64,000 nucleotides of DNA from [Flexibacter] sp. ATCC 35208. GTDB taxonomy: Bacteria > Bacteroidota > Bacteroidia > Chitinophagales > Chitinophagaceae. The notes under the pieces were generated by a model. The model had not been told where the DNA came from. It made no database searches and worked only from the letters and a program-made list of their open reading frames with translations. The stretch is from the NCBI RefSeq assembly GCF_001975825.1, contig NZ_MTKN01000003.1, positions 62,001 to 126,000 of the forward strand, in the 5' to 3' direction. Shown piece by piece: positions 54,700 through 62,471 of this stretch. Position 1 is the stretch's first letter. Each line of letters starts with the position of its first letter. The translations under genes were made by a program, and so were the position numbers.

Positions 54700-55503
54700 T
54701 TATCTACGGCCACCACCACGGTTATCGCCACCTCTTCTGTCGCCGCCGCGGTTATCACCACCTCTTCTGTCGCCACCGCCTCTTCTTTCTCCACCACGAT
54801 GACCATGACCTTCACCACCTGTGCGGCCTTCGCCATCCTTACCGGAAATAGCATTTGGATTCAGATCGCGCTCACCCAGTACTTCACCTTTACAGATCCA
54901 TACTTTGATACCGATCTTACCATATACTGTTTGTGCAAACAGAGAAGAATAGTCGATATCCATACGGAAGGTGTGCAAAGGTACACGACCTTGCTTCATC
55001 TCTTCTGAACGTGCGATTTCAGCACCACCCAGACGACCACCTACTTTAACCTTGATACCTTCAGCACCCATTCTCATTGCAGTAGCAATCGCCATCTTGA
55101 TAGCACGTTTGTAGTTGATACGGCTTTCAATCTGTTTTGCGATAGTTTCAGCTACGATATTGGCATCTATTTCAGGACGACGGATCTCCAGAATGTTGAT
55201 CTGTACATCTTCTTTAGAAGTCAGTTTCTTTATTTCTTCCTTGATGCGGTCTACCTCTCCACCACCTTTACCTATGATGATACCAGGCTTGGATGTATGG
55301 ATGGTGATGATCAATTTACCTAAAGTTCTCTCGATCACTACCCTGGAAATGCCACCTTTGTTGATACGGGCATTCAGGTAAGTTCTGATCTTGTTATCTT
55401 CGATCAGTTTGGTAGCATAATCTTTTTTGCCACCATACCAATTAGAGTCCCAACCTCTGATGATACCTAACCTGTTACCAATAGGATTTGTTTTCTGACC
55501 CAT
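54700..55503 (-). CDS. rpsC: 30S ribosomal protein S3 with Gly/Arg-rich tail
   Basis: This 267-residue S3 has a KH domain ([21 protein letters not shown]) and a C-terminal S3 domain ([31 protein letters not shown]). After ~residue 225 comes a 42-residue tail of GG-x-RR-GG-DN-R units, encoded in part by a 30-base tandem repeat (54720-54749, 54750-54779). Many S3 proteins end near residue 210-235; the tail is an RGG-like RNA-binding extension. Confidence 0.96.
   Translation of the reverse strand: MGQKTNPIGNRLGIIRGWDSNWYGGKKDYATKLIEDNKIRTYLNARINKGGISRVVIERTLGKLIITIHTSKPGIIIGKGGGEVDRIKEEIKKLTSKEDVQINILEIRRPEIDANIVAETIAKQIESRINYKRAIKMAIATAMRMGAEGIKVKVGGRLGGAEIARSEEMKQGRVPLHTFRMDIDYSSLFAQTVYGKIGIKVWICKGEVLGERDLNPNAISGKDGEGRTGGEGHGHRGGERRGGGDRRGGDNRGGDRRGGDNRGGGRR
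54720..54779. repeat. 30-base tandem repeat inside rpsC
   Basis: Two units of 30 bases differ at 2 positions and encode two copies of a ten-residue [14 protein letters not shown] block. The period is a multiple of three, so unit gain or loss would keep the frame. Confidence 0.85.
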
Positions 55504-55545
55504 GTTCTGGTTTATTTGTCTATTAGATAAATAGTTTAGTTTCTT

Positions 55546-55902
55546 TTATTTAGCCTCAGCCACTTTGCTGTCAACTGCAAGGGTTACGTGATTGCTTCTT
55601 TTGCGAACACGGTAACCTCTACCCTGTGGAGCCGGACGCATTCTTTTCAGGATACGACCACCATCAACGAAGATGGTTTTAACAATCAGATTCGCATCTT
55701 CAACGCGTACACCTTCGTTCTTCACTTTCCAGTTCGCAACAGCTGACAACAGCAGTTTTTCCAGAGGTACACTAGGGTGCTTAGGATGGAACTTTAATAC
55801 ATTCAGCGCTTTCTCAACTTCCATACCACGGATCAGGTCTGCCAGCAGACGCATTTTGCGGGTAGATGTTGGATTATTATTAAGCTTAGCTACTGCTTCC
55901 AT
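55546..55902 (-). CDS. rplV: 50S ribosomal protein L22
   Basis: This 118-residue L22 begins [19 protein letters not shown] at 55902; an upstream frame to 55965 lacks L22 residues. [21 protein letters not shown] and the loop [19 protein letters not shown] line the exit tunnel. Confidence 0.96.
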   Translation of the reverse strand: MEAVAKLNNNPTSTRKMRLLADLIRGMEVEKALNVLKFHPKHPSVPLEKLLLSAVANWKVKNEGVRVEDANLIVKTIFVDGGRILKRMRPAPQGRGYRVRKRSNHVTLAVDSKVAEAK

Positions 55903-55994
55903 TGTAATTATAAATTTGAATGTTTGAGGTCCGAAGTCCCGGGTTCGAGGTATTTCACGCTGCAAACCTCGAGCTTAAAACTTCAAACGAATGA

Positions 55995-56261
55995 CTACAT
56001 TTTCTTGTTAGCGTGTCCTTTAAAGTTGCGGGTTGGTGCAAATTCTCCCAGTTTATGACCTACCATAAACTCGGTAACGTATACCGGAATGAACTTGTTA
56101 CCATTGTGTACCGCAAATGTATGGCCCACAAAATCAGGTGTGATGGTAGAACGACGGCTCCACGTCTTGATTACAGTACGCTTGGTGCCTTCATTCATTT
56201 TATCTACTTTCTTTCCTAATTTCTGGTCAACGTAAGGACCTTTTCTAATGGAACGACCCAT
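55995..56261 (-). CDS. rpsS: 30S ribosomal protein S19
   Basis: This 88-residue S19 reads [42 protein letters not shown] and [14 protein letters not shown]. It is part of the 30S head. Confidence 0.97.
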   Translation of the reverse strand: MGRSIRKGPYVDQKLGKKVDKMNEGTKRTVIKTWSRRSTITPDFVGHTFAVHNGNKFIPVYVTEFMVGHKLGEFAPTRNFKGHANKKM

Positions 56262-56289
56262 GTCTTTTTATTTTTATTCTACTTTAACC

Positions 56290-56322
56290 GTTCCGCTTCT
56301 GGCTATCCGCCCGAAGCGGAAC
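56290..56322 (-). repeat. Hairpin between rplB and rpsS
   Basis: A perfect 10-bp stem GTTCCGCTTC (56290-56299) pairs with 56313-56322 in a 79-base spacer. Confidence 0.65.
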
Positions 56323-56340
56323 TGGTAAAAGCTTTATGAA

Positions 56341-57171
56341 TTATAATTTTTTGCCGTTTTTCCTGCTGATGATCAGTTTATCAGAGCTCTTATGCTTACG
56401 AGTCTTCAGACCTTTCGCATATTTACCTGTTCTGGATCTAGGGTGACCTCCGGAAGATCTACCTTCACCACCACCCATCGGGTGATCTACAGGGTTCATG
56501 GCTACACCACGGTTACGTGGCTTGATACCTCTCCAACGGTTAGCACCCGCTTTACCAATTGATTGCAGTGCGTGGTCAGAGTTAGAAACTGTACCTACAG
56601 TAGCAGCACAAGTGATCAACACTTTACGCAGCTCACCAGAAGGCATTTTCATTACGGCATATTTTTCTTCCTTGTTGCTCAGCTGTGCATAAGTACCGGC
56701 ACTTCTAGCGATTGCACCACCTCTACCAGGCTGCAGTTCGATATTGTGTACAACAGTACCCAGTGGCATGTTTCTCAGCGGCAGGGAGTTACCTACTTCA
56801 GGAGCAGCATCAGGACCGCTCACTACTGTAGCACCAACCTGTAAACCCTGAGGAGCCAGGATGTAACGTTTTTCACCATCTGCATAGTTCAGCAGTGCGA
56901 TGAATGCGCTACGGTTTGGATCGTACTCAATGCTCTTTACAGTAGCAGGAATACTATGTTTGTCACGTTTGAAGTCTATGATACGGTAATGTTGCTTGTG
57001 TCCACCACCGATGTAGCGCATAGATCTTCTACCCTGTACGTTTCTACCGCCGGTTTTGGACTTAGCCTCCAGCAGGCTCTTTTCAGGAGTATCCGTGGTC
57101 AGCTCAGCGAACGCGTTGCCAATTTTCCAACGGGTACCGGCTGTCATCGGTTTAAATTTCTTCAGTGCCAT
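56341..57171 (-). CDS. rplB: 50S ribosomal protein L2
   Basis: This 276-residue L2 reads [46 protein letters not shown] and the essential [21 protein letters not shown] loop with its conserved His. It is needed for subunit joining and peptidyl transfer. Confidence 0.97.
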   Translation of the reverse strand: MALKKFKPMTAGTRWKIGNAFAELTTDTPEKSLLEAKSKTGGRNVQGRRSMRYIGGGHKQHYRIIDFKRDKHSIPATVKSIEYDPNRSAFIALLNYADGEKRYILAPQGLQVGATVVSGPDAAPEVGNSLPLRNMPLGTVVHNIELQPGRGGAIARSAGTYAQLSNKEEKYAVMKMPSGELRKVLITCAATVGTVSNSDHALQSIGKAGANRWRGIKPRNRGVAMNPVDHPMGGGEGRSSGGHPRSRTGKYAKGLKTRKHKSSDKLIISRKNGKKL

Positions 57172-57258
57172 GATCTAGTAATTGTTTAACTAGTTGCTTT
57201 ATTTATAAATGTGATCTGCATATACATCCATCATGCCGCGTTGCCGCAGCTATGAGCA

Positions 57259-57558
57259 CTATATGTTAGCATACAGATCTATAGATTCTCCTGCAGCCAG
57301 GGTTACAATTGCTTTCTTGTAAGAAGGTTTCTTACCAGCAATGAAACCAGCTTTGGTAAAACGCTGTTTAGCTTTACCAGGCATAACGGCAGTGTTCACT
57401 TCTGATACTGCAACGCCATAGAACTCTTCAACTGCTTTCTTGATTTCCAGTTTGTTGGATTTCTTGTCTACGATGAAGTAGTAACGGTTGAATTTATCAG
57501 TGGCTTTGTTCACTTTTTCACTTACTACCGGTCTGATTAAAACGTCTGAAAGTTTCAT
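57259..57558 (-). CDS. rplW: 50S ribosomal protein L23
   Basis: This 99-residue L23 reads LIRPVVSEKVNKATDKFNRYYFIVDKKSNKLEIKKAVEEFYGV. It lies at the tunnel exit, where trigger factor and SRP dock. Confidence 0.97.
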   Translation of the reverse strand: MKLSDVLIRPVVSEKVNKATDKFNRYYFIVDKKSNKLEIKKAVEEFYGVAVSEVNTAVMPGKAKQRFTKAGFIAGKKPSYKKAIVTLAAGESIDLYANI

Positions 57559-57615
57559 CTTTTATCGCTTTGAGTGGCAGGCTTTCCCGCCAGCTGTGTG
57601 ATTTAAATTTGACAA

Positions 57616-58254
57616 TTAAGCTTCTACCGGCTCTTCTGTGAAGATTTTAGCAGCACTCTCAGTGATGATCAGGGTATTGCTATTCATGATATCATAAGTA
57701 TTGATATCGCTCAGCATTACGCTATCTACTGTAGGGATGTTGCGCAGAGACAGGTACACATTATCATTGTATTCAGGCAGTACAACCAAAGTCTTACGGC
57801 CATTTACATTCAGGTTCAGTTTCGCCAGGATACCCGCAAACTGTGAAGTTTTAGGAGTAGCCAGGTTCAGATCTTCCAGAACGATGATACTGTTTTCTTT
57901 AGCTTTTACAGACAGTGCAGAAATCTTAGCGAGATCTTTTACTTTTCTGTTCAGCTTAATGTCATATTTGTGCGGTTTTGGACCGAAGATGGTACCACCA
58001 CCTTTATACAGTGGGTTACGGATGTTACCTTTACGGGAACCACCAGTACCTTTTTGCTTGTGCAGTTTACGGGAAGCACCTTTCACCTCAGCACGGGTCT
58101 TTACCTTGTGGGTACCCTGACGCTGAGCAGCGAGGTATTGTTTAACAGCCAGGTAGATCACGTGGTTGTTAGGCTCCACTCCGAAAATTTCTTCAGGGAG
58201 CTCAATAGTTCTTCCTGTTTTCTTACCTTCTATATTTAAAATATCAAGTTGCAT
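57616..58254 (-). CDS. rplD: 50S ribosomal protein L4
   Basis: This 212-residue L4 reads QRQGTHKVKTRAEVKGASRKLHKQKGTGGSRKGNIRNPLYKGGG, the tunnel loop, and a globular domain with VLEDLNLATPKTSQFAGIL. In enterics L4 represses the S10 operon. It starts one base before rplC ends. Confidence 0.97.
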   Translation of the reverse strand: MQLDILNIEGKKTGRTIELPEEIFGVEPNNHVIYLAVKQYLAAQRQGTHKVKTRAEVKGASRKLHKQKGTGGSRKGNIRNPLYKGGGTIFGPKPHKYDIKLNRKVKDLAKISALSVKAKENSIIVLEDLNLATPKTSQFAGILAKLNLNVNGRKTLVVLPEYNDNVYLSLRNIPTVDSVMLSDINTYDIMNSNTLIITESAAKIFTEEPVEA

Positions 58255-58255
58255 A

Positions 58256-58873
58256 TTACTTCTGGATTAAAACGATTGAACCAATGTGGCCGGGAACGGA
58301 ACCACTTACCAGGATATAATTTTTCTCAGCGAAAATCTTAACGATCTTAAGACCTTTAACTTTCACCTGCTCATTACCGGTTTGACCAGCCATACGCATA
58401 CCCTTGAATACGCGGGAAGGATAAGAGGATCCACCCACGGAACCAGGAGCTCTGCTTCTGTCGTGCTGACCGTGTGTAGCTTCGCCCACACCGCTAAATC
58501 CATGGCGTTTAACAACACCCTGGAAGCCTTTACCTTTTGAGGTACCGACTACGTCAATTGTTTCTCCTTCTGCAAATATTTCGGTGGTAATGGTTTCACC
58601 AAGAGCTTTTTGTATATCCGGGTTGCGGAACTCTTTTACAAATCGTTTGGGGGAGGTACTTGCTTTCGCGAAGTGATTGATTTGTGCTTTGGTAGCGTTC
58701 TTTTCTTTTTTCTCGCCAAATGCTACCTGAATAGCGTTGTAACCGTCAGTCTCTTGAGATTTAACCTGAGTTACTACGCATGGACCGGCTTCGATGATGG
58801 TCACAGCAGTCTGCTTACCATTCGGTTCGAAGATGCTGGTCATGCCGATCTTTTTGCCAATAATACCTTTCAT
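58256..58873 (-). CDS. rplC: 50S ribosomal protein L3
   Basis: This 205-residue L3 reads [47 protein letters not shown] and [25 protein letters not shown]. It lies near the peptidyl transferase centre. Only one base separates its stop from rplD. Confidence 0.97.
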   Translation of the reverse strand: MKGIIGKKIGMTSIFEPNGKQTAVTIIEAGPCVVTQVKSQETDGYNAIQVAFGEKKEKNATKAQINHFAKASTSPKRFVKEFRNPDIQKALGETITTEIFAEGETIDVVGTSKGKGFQGVVKRHGFSGVGEATHGQHDRSRAPGSVGGSSYPSRVFKGMRMAGQTGNEQVKVKGLKIVKIFAEKNYILVSGSVPGHIGSIVLIQK

Positions 58874-59111
58874 GTTATTATATATTATACCCAGCGCCTG
58901 GGGGTGGATCTAGCTATCCCCAGGATAGGCGGTTTAAATGCTTTATTGGGCGGCCACCCAGAAGGCGTGACCTATATTTTAATTTGTGGCGTTTATACTC
59001 TGACAAACGGAGATTACTTTCCCCTGTGAGATTGTATACCTCACTGTCAGCAAAACAGCAGTCATAAGATTAAATCAAACCAGGCAGGCCTTTTGCCCAC
59101 CTGCTGATGTC
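58874..59111 (-). promoter_or_regulatory. Structured 238-base leader between rpsJ and rplC
   Basis: The longest gap in the ribosomal cluster. It holds CCTGGGG/CCCCAGG (58897-58924, within a larger GCGCC..GGCG stem) and GCAGG..CCTGC (about 59070-59094). In enterics L4 regulates the S10 operon through a leader before rpsJ; here the structured region is after rpsJ. No ORF is credible. Confidence 0.4.
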
Positions 59112-59417
59112 CTACGCTTTGATTTCTACTTCCACACCGGAAGGCAGATCTAACTTACTCAAGGCGTCTACAGTCCTGGAAGAAGAGGTGTAGATATCCA
59201 GTAAGCGCTTGTGTGTGCACAACTGGAACTGCTCACGAGCTTTCTTGTTAACGTGCGGTGAACGCAGCACCGTAAAAATTTTCTTTTCAGTTGGCAAAGG
59301 TATTGGACCTGTTACCACGGCACCAGTGTTACGCACTGTTTTAACGATCTTCTCAGCAGACTTATCTACCAGATTATGATCGTAGGACTTCAGCTTGATT
59401 CTAATTCTCTGAGACAT
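59112..59417 (-). CDS. rpsJ: 30S ribosomal protein S10
   Basis: This 101-residue S10 begins [21 protein letters not shown] at 59417; a frame to 59495 runs through the promoter. [28 protein letters not shown] is typical. It is the first gene of the cluster. Confidence 0.97.
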   Translation of the reverse strand: MSQRIRIKLKSYDHNLVDKSAEKIVKTVRNTGAVVTGPIPLPTEKKIFTVLRSPHVNKKAREQFQLCTHKRLLDIYTSSSRTVDALSKLDLPSGVEVEIKA

Positions 59418-59461
59418 ATGCAATGAACTTCTACTTTTTTCCCCTTTACAATTTGGGAGGG

Positions 59462-59492
59462 CAAAGGTAATCAGTATTTTTGTATTCCCCAA
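59462..59492 (-). promoter_or_regulatory. Promoter of the ribosomal protein cluster
   Basis: On the minus strand TTG, 20 bases, TACCTTTG (-7 box 59462-59469) match the consensus, with a ~40-base leader to rpsJ. The stretch 59493-59649 behind it shows no gene. Confidence 0.7.
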
Positions 59493-59649
59493 CAATACCG
59501 GGGAAAAATAAATACCTTTTTAGTTAAATGTAGAATGATGGCGGGTTTGAGGCAAATGTTAATTTGTGTAAAAGTATAATTAAGGCAGGAAAATAACTTA
59601 TTAAAGGAAATTGGCACACTGTTGGCTTCGCTGCTTCCAATACCCCCCA

Positions 59650-59684
59650 TAAAAAAAACAAGCCGCCGGGAAACCGGCAGCAAG
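59650..59684 (-). terminator. Terminator of small-peptide unit 1
   Basis: On the minus strand GCTGCCGG/CCGGCGGC (one G-T pair) is followed by TTG and T8. Confidence 0.75.
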
Positions 59685-59729
59685 TCCTGTCTGGGAATGC
59701 AATAAGCAATATTTCTAGACCTGTCAGCT

Positions 59730-59804
59730 TCAGAGAGGTAACTTACCCAACAAACGCTGAATCAGACCAAGAACTAAAGCCAATACCTGGTTCAATAAAT
59801 CCAT
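59730..59804 (-). CDS. Small hydrophobic peptide 1 of a three-unit array (24 residues)
   Basis: ATG 59804 to TGA 59730. The peptide starts MDLLNQVLALVLG, ends LGKLPL and would form a Leu-rich amphipathic helix with a few polar residues (N5, Q6, Q16, R17, K21). It lies behind a leader of ~85 bases with the shared motif at 59851-59868 and AGAGTAGGC at 59836-59844, and has its own terminator. Similarity to peptide 2 (MDLLNQ, LL..LL pattern) argues that it is translated. Such peptides can be membrane-active toxins, secreted signals or modulins; no family is recognised. Confidence 0.55.
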   Translation of the reverse strand: MDLLNQVLALVLGLIQRLLGKLPL

Positions 59805-59850
59805 AGATGTTTTTGAAGGCTTTTCATAAGGTTATGCCTACTCTGTTACT

Positions 59851-59948
59851 TGGTTTTCGGCAATCCCAAATGCCCCTCACACAAGGAACATTGGATTAAA
59901 ATTAGCCGCAGAGAATCAATTTGTAATAGTTCATTTCATTCATTTTCA
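59851..59948 (-). promoter_or_regulatory. Promoter, upstream boxes and leader motif of peptide unit 1
   Basis: The -7 box TAATTTTA (59897-59904, minus strand) has the 20-base block GTTCATTTCATTCATTTTCA (plus-strand reading, 59929-59948) starting 25 bases upstream of it. The leader motif TGGGATTGCCGAAAACCA is at 59851-59868. More GTTCA copies occur at 59956, 59965 and 59987. All are shared with unit 2. Confidence 0.5.
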
Positions 59949-60072
59949 GCTGCTTGTTCATTTCGTTCAGTGAAGAAAAATGGCCCGTTCATTTTCTTTT
60001 AACTAATACTCCTGAATACGCCACTCCCCCCAGCAAATCCAGGCTGTTCACCATGAGATAGCTCGTTCATTA

Positions 60073-60106
60073 TAAAAAAAGCCTCCCCGGCTCGCACCAG
60101 GAAGGC
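60073..60106 (-). terminator. Terminator of small-peptide unit 2
   Basis: On the minus strand GCCTTCC/GGGAGGC (one G-T pair) is followed by T7. Confidence 0.75.
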
Positions 60107-60169
60107 AATAAGTTGGAAAATGTCTTTTTTGTTGCGTGGCATTTTCCGTGGAATCAGGGGCGTAATAAA

Positions 60170-60238
60170 TTACAAACCACCCAGCAGAGATTGCAACAGC
60201 GTTAAAAGTGTTGCTAATAATTGGTTCAGCAGATCCAT
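60170..60238 (-). CDS. Small hydrophobic peptide 2 of the array (22 residues)
   Basis: ATG 60238 to TAA 60170. It starts MDLLNQLLATLL and ends SLLGGL, clearly related to peptide 1 (identical first six residues, same Leu spacing). The sequence has no charged residue after Asp2 and is strongly helical and hydrophobic. It lies in the same unit design: promoter, upstream boxes, leader motif (60276-60293) and terminator. The function is unknown. Confidence 0.55.
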   Translation of the reverse strand: MDLLNQLLATLLTLLQSLLGGL

Positions 60239-60275
60239 GGTTATGGTTTTTCACTGGTTACGCCTACTCTAATAA

Positions 60276-60350
60276 TGGTTTTCGGCAATCCCATATTCTA
60301 AAATTAGTAAGTAGTAGGAATACTACCATCGTTCATTTCATTCATTTTCA
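60276..60350 (-). promoter_or_regulatory. Promoter, upstream boxes and leader motif of peptide unit 2
   Basis: The -7 box TAATTTTA (60299-60306) has the identical 20-base upstream block at 60331-60350, again 25 bases away. Leader motif TGGGATTGCCGAAAACCA (60276-60293) and AGAGTAGGC (60262-60270) follow. The transcript would begin almost at the motif. Extra GTTCA copies lie at 60355, 60369 and 60383, spaced 14 bases. Confidence 0.5.
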
Positions 60351-60412
60351 ACTAGTTCAGAATATTCCGTTCAGTTATTCCTGTTCAGTATTAATCTCAC
60401 ACATATCCCCAC

Positions 60413-60444
60413 ATAAAAAGGTCCCGGTTACTACCAGGACCTTT
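60413..60444 (-). terminator. Terminator of small-peptide unit 3
   Basis: On the minus strand AAAGGTCC/GGGACCTTT is followed by TTA. Confidence 0.7.
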
Positions 60445-60469
60445 AAAAGCTTGCCAATGTTTCGGGAAT

Positions 60470-60532
60470 CTACAGGCTACCGAACAGAGTATACAAGAAC
60501 TTAGTCAATGCTGCTAGAATAGTTGCGGTCAT
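60470..60532 (-). CDS. Small hydrophobic peptide 3 of the array (20 residues)
   Basis: ATG 60532 to TAG 60470. It starts MTATILAALTKF and ends LFGSL. Its residues differ from peptides 1 and 2, but length, hydrophobicity, the Gly-x-Leu end and the whole unit layout agree. The leader motif is at 60577-60594 and AGAGTAGGC at 60558-60566. It may be a diverged paralogue or a functional partner. Confidence 0.5.
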   Translation of the reverse strand: MTATILAALTKFLYTLFGSL

Positions 60533-60576
60533 TTTCTTAGTTTTTCAGAGGGTAAAGGCCTACTCTATTGTTTAAC

Positions 60577-60660
60577 TGGTTTTCGGCAATCCCAGCAACG
60601 CCCCTGGCGGCGTCTTACTTATATAAAGATAATAGTCACTTTCCTTATTACAACCATTCA
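60577..60660 (-). promoter_or_regulatory. Promoter, upstream boxes and leader motif of peptide unit 3
   Basis: The -7 box TATCTTTA is at 60624-60631, with ATTCA 25 bases upstream and GTTCA copies at 60665, 60680 and 60693. The leader motif TGGGATTGCCGAAAACCA is exact. A hairpin ACGCC..GGGCGT occurs in the leader just before the motif. Confidence 0.45.
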
Positions 60661-60702
60661 TTATGTTCATTATCAACCAGTTCATTCAAAGTGTTCAAAA
60701 CA

Positions 60703-60744
60703 GAAAAAAGCCGCCCACAGACCAAAATGATCCGTAAGCGGCCC
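60703..60744 (-). terminator. Terminator of the small outer-membrane protein gene
   Basis: On the minus strand GCCGC/GCGGC closes a long loop and is followed by T6, 20 bases past the stop. Confidence 0.65.
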
Positions 60745-60763
60745 CTCATTATTTTTCTAATGC

Positions 60764-61372
60764 CTATTTCATATTACGCTTCTCCTCGTTGTAGATCTCC
60801 TTCGCCTTCGCTCCAGGCAGGAAAATCTGGAAACCTACACCCAGGTTCAACTGCTGTGCCGTAGTTGAGTTACCACCACCAACAATAATATTGTACTTCA
60901 ACAGCGTTTCCAACGCCACATTAGGTGTAATGAAGTAAGAAATACCAGGGCCTACACCCAATTCTACCCCATTCGTAGATGCGCCACTCGCAGGATTCGT
61001 ACCACCAAAACCGGCATTACCCTCTACAAAAAACCTTGCACGCTTGGAAAACTCCAGCTTCTGCACATTCTTGTCTGTCGGATAATAACGCGCCAGGGCA
61101 CCAATACCATAACTTACATCAGAACCTGCTCCATTACTGGTCGACAGCCCGAAATTCACATATCCACCCACTGCCAGCCCATCACTGATAAACCAGGCTG
61201 CTTTAGGGTTCAGATTAAAACTAAACTGGGTACTGGATTTTTGAAAATTCAATCCAATGTCTGTAATGTCAGATCCAATCAAAATGTTTCCCTTCTGGGT
61301 CTGCGCAAATGCCGTGGTGCTAAAAAACAATACCGTCATCAGGGCCAGGGTTAATGCTTGGAATTTTTTCAT
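60764..61372 (-). CDS. Small outer-membrane beta-barrel protein
   Basis: This 202-residue protein has a signal peptide (ALTLALMTVLFFSTTAFA, cut before QTQKG) and alternating beta-strand pattern with aromatic ends, typical of an 8-stranded OMP_b-brl fold: AVGGYVNFGLST, YGIGALARYYP, ARFFVEGNAGFGG, VELGVGPGISYFI and LNLGVGFQIFLPG. The C-terminal ~15 residues (KAKEIYNEEKRNMK) are charged and outside the barrel. The ATG at 61372 begins the signal peptide. Its function is unknown; it lies directly upstream of the peptide array on the same strand. The gap 61418-61646 shows no gene. Confidence 0.8.
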   Translation of the reverse strand: MKKFQALTLALMTVLFFSTTAFAQTQKGNILIGSDITDIGLNFQKSSTQFSFNLNPKAAWFISDGLAVGGYVNFGLSTSNGAGSDVSYGIGALARYYPTDKNVQKLEFSKRARFFVEGNAGFGGTNPASGASTNGVELGVGPGISYFITPNVALETLLKYNIIVGGGNSTTAQQLNLGVGFQIFLPGAKAKEIYNEEKRNMK

Positions 61373-61646
61373 TTTCAGTTTTTTGATTTTATTGATTAAT
61401 ACTTGCCATCGGGACAATGCCCTATCGAACTAGGAAATACATGCAATCTGTAAATGTGTCTTGCTTTGCTAATGGTACCTGAGCCAATAAGATAAGAGGA
61501 TAAATAAGCAGGGATGGGGACAAATGGGGTATTTCAAATTCAGTGCCAGACATCAACAATATAGTTGCGAATATACTGGAAATGAATCAAATAAGTATAA
61601 AGAAAATGAGATCAAATGAAGCTGGTATTGCAATCGATGGCTATTA

Positions 61647-62288
61647 TTAGTCGGTAAGCTGTTCCTGCAGCCACTCAATATGGGGTATAAACTGACCTTT
61701 GCGTTGCAGATAACCCAGCACGCTGTCCAATCGATCCGCCAATCTGGGGCCGGTAGCACGCGAAATGGGGTGTACACTCAATTCCCAACTACGGAAATGC
61801 AATGAAATAACAGGTTGACGGCCTAAAAAGAGTTTCGTAATCCACAACGGACGCACAGACTCCGCATAAATCTCATAGCAATCCCCTTCTATGGTCATAG
61901 GACGCACCTGCTGACCACCGGAGTGGTATAAGTACCCGGCAGCCCTCAGCGAACTATAATCGGGCTTTATCGATGCCCCCATGCGACAACCGTATAAGCG
62001 GTCACCAATGATCTGCTCCAGTACTTCTTTATCCAAAGCACCATGTGAAGCAACTTCGTGTTTGAGGGCTAACTGACGCACCACTTCCGGATAGGCCTGC
62101 GCCCAGGAGGCGGTAATAAAAAAAGTAGCTCTTACCTGGTACTTGTCCAGTAAGGTGATTGTTTTTCCCAAACCATCCAGTGAAATCTGCTGCCTTTCTT
62201 CCAGGCTCATCTCCTGGCCATTATTATTATTGGCTGACAGTTTCAGCTCTTCCAGATCAATACTGATCAAAATTCGGGGGGTGTTCAT
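61647..62288 (-). CDS. Polysaccharide deacetylase-like (NodB-fold) protein
   Basis: This 213-residue protein carries the NodB-fold opening ISIDLEELKL (Asp11, Glu13, Glu14), VRATFFITASWAQAYPEVVRQL, and HEVASHGALDKE with the metal-binding His pattern. Members deacetylate N-acetylated sugars or peptidoglycan-like substrates with a divalent metal; many Bacteroidota copies act in exopolysaccharide synthesis. No signal peptide is visible, so it may be cytoplasmic. It lies alone between fusA and the small OMP gene. Confidence 0.8.
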   Translation of the reverse strand: MNTPRILISIDLEELKLSANNNNGQEMSLEERQQISLDGLGKTITLLDKYQVRATFFITASWAQAYPEVVRQLALKHEVASHGALDKEVLEQIIGDRLYGCRMGASIKPDYSSLRAAGYLYHSGGQQVRPMTIEGDCYEIYAESVRPLWITKLFLGRQPVISLHFRSWELSVHPISRATGPRLADRLDSVLGYLQRKGQFIPHIEWLQEQLTD

Positions 62289-62406
62289 TTTTGGTTAAAG
62301 TCGGCTTTTGTATAGAGACAATTTTGGGTATATACTACCCTATAAAGAAAAGATCCAGCATCTTGAGGATAAAACGTTGCAGTGATAGAGATGTTACAAT
62401 TGGCCC

Positions 62407-62445
62407 CAAACAAAAGTCCCGTTCCTGATTAACCGGAACGGGACC
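62407..62445 (-). terminator. Terminator of fusA
   Basis: The stem GTCCCGTTCC (62416-62425) pairs with 62434-62443; on the minus strand it is followed by TTTTG, 29 bases past the fusA stop. Confidence 0.8.
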
Positions 62446-62471
62446 ATATTCAATCAGATACTAATCATGAT

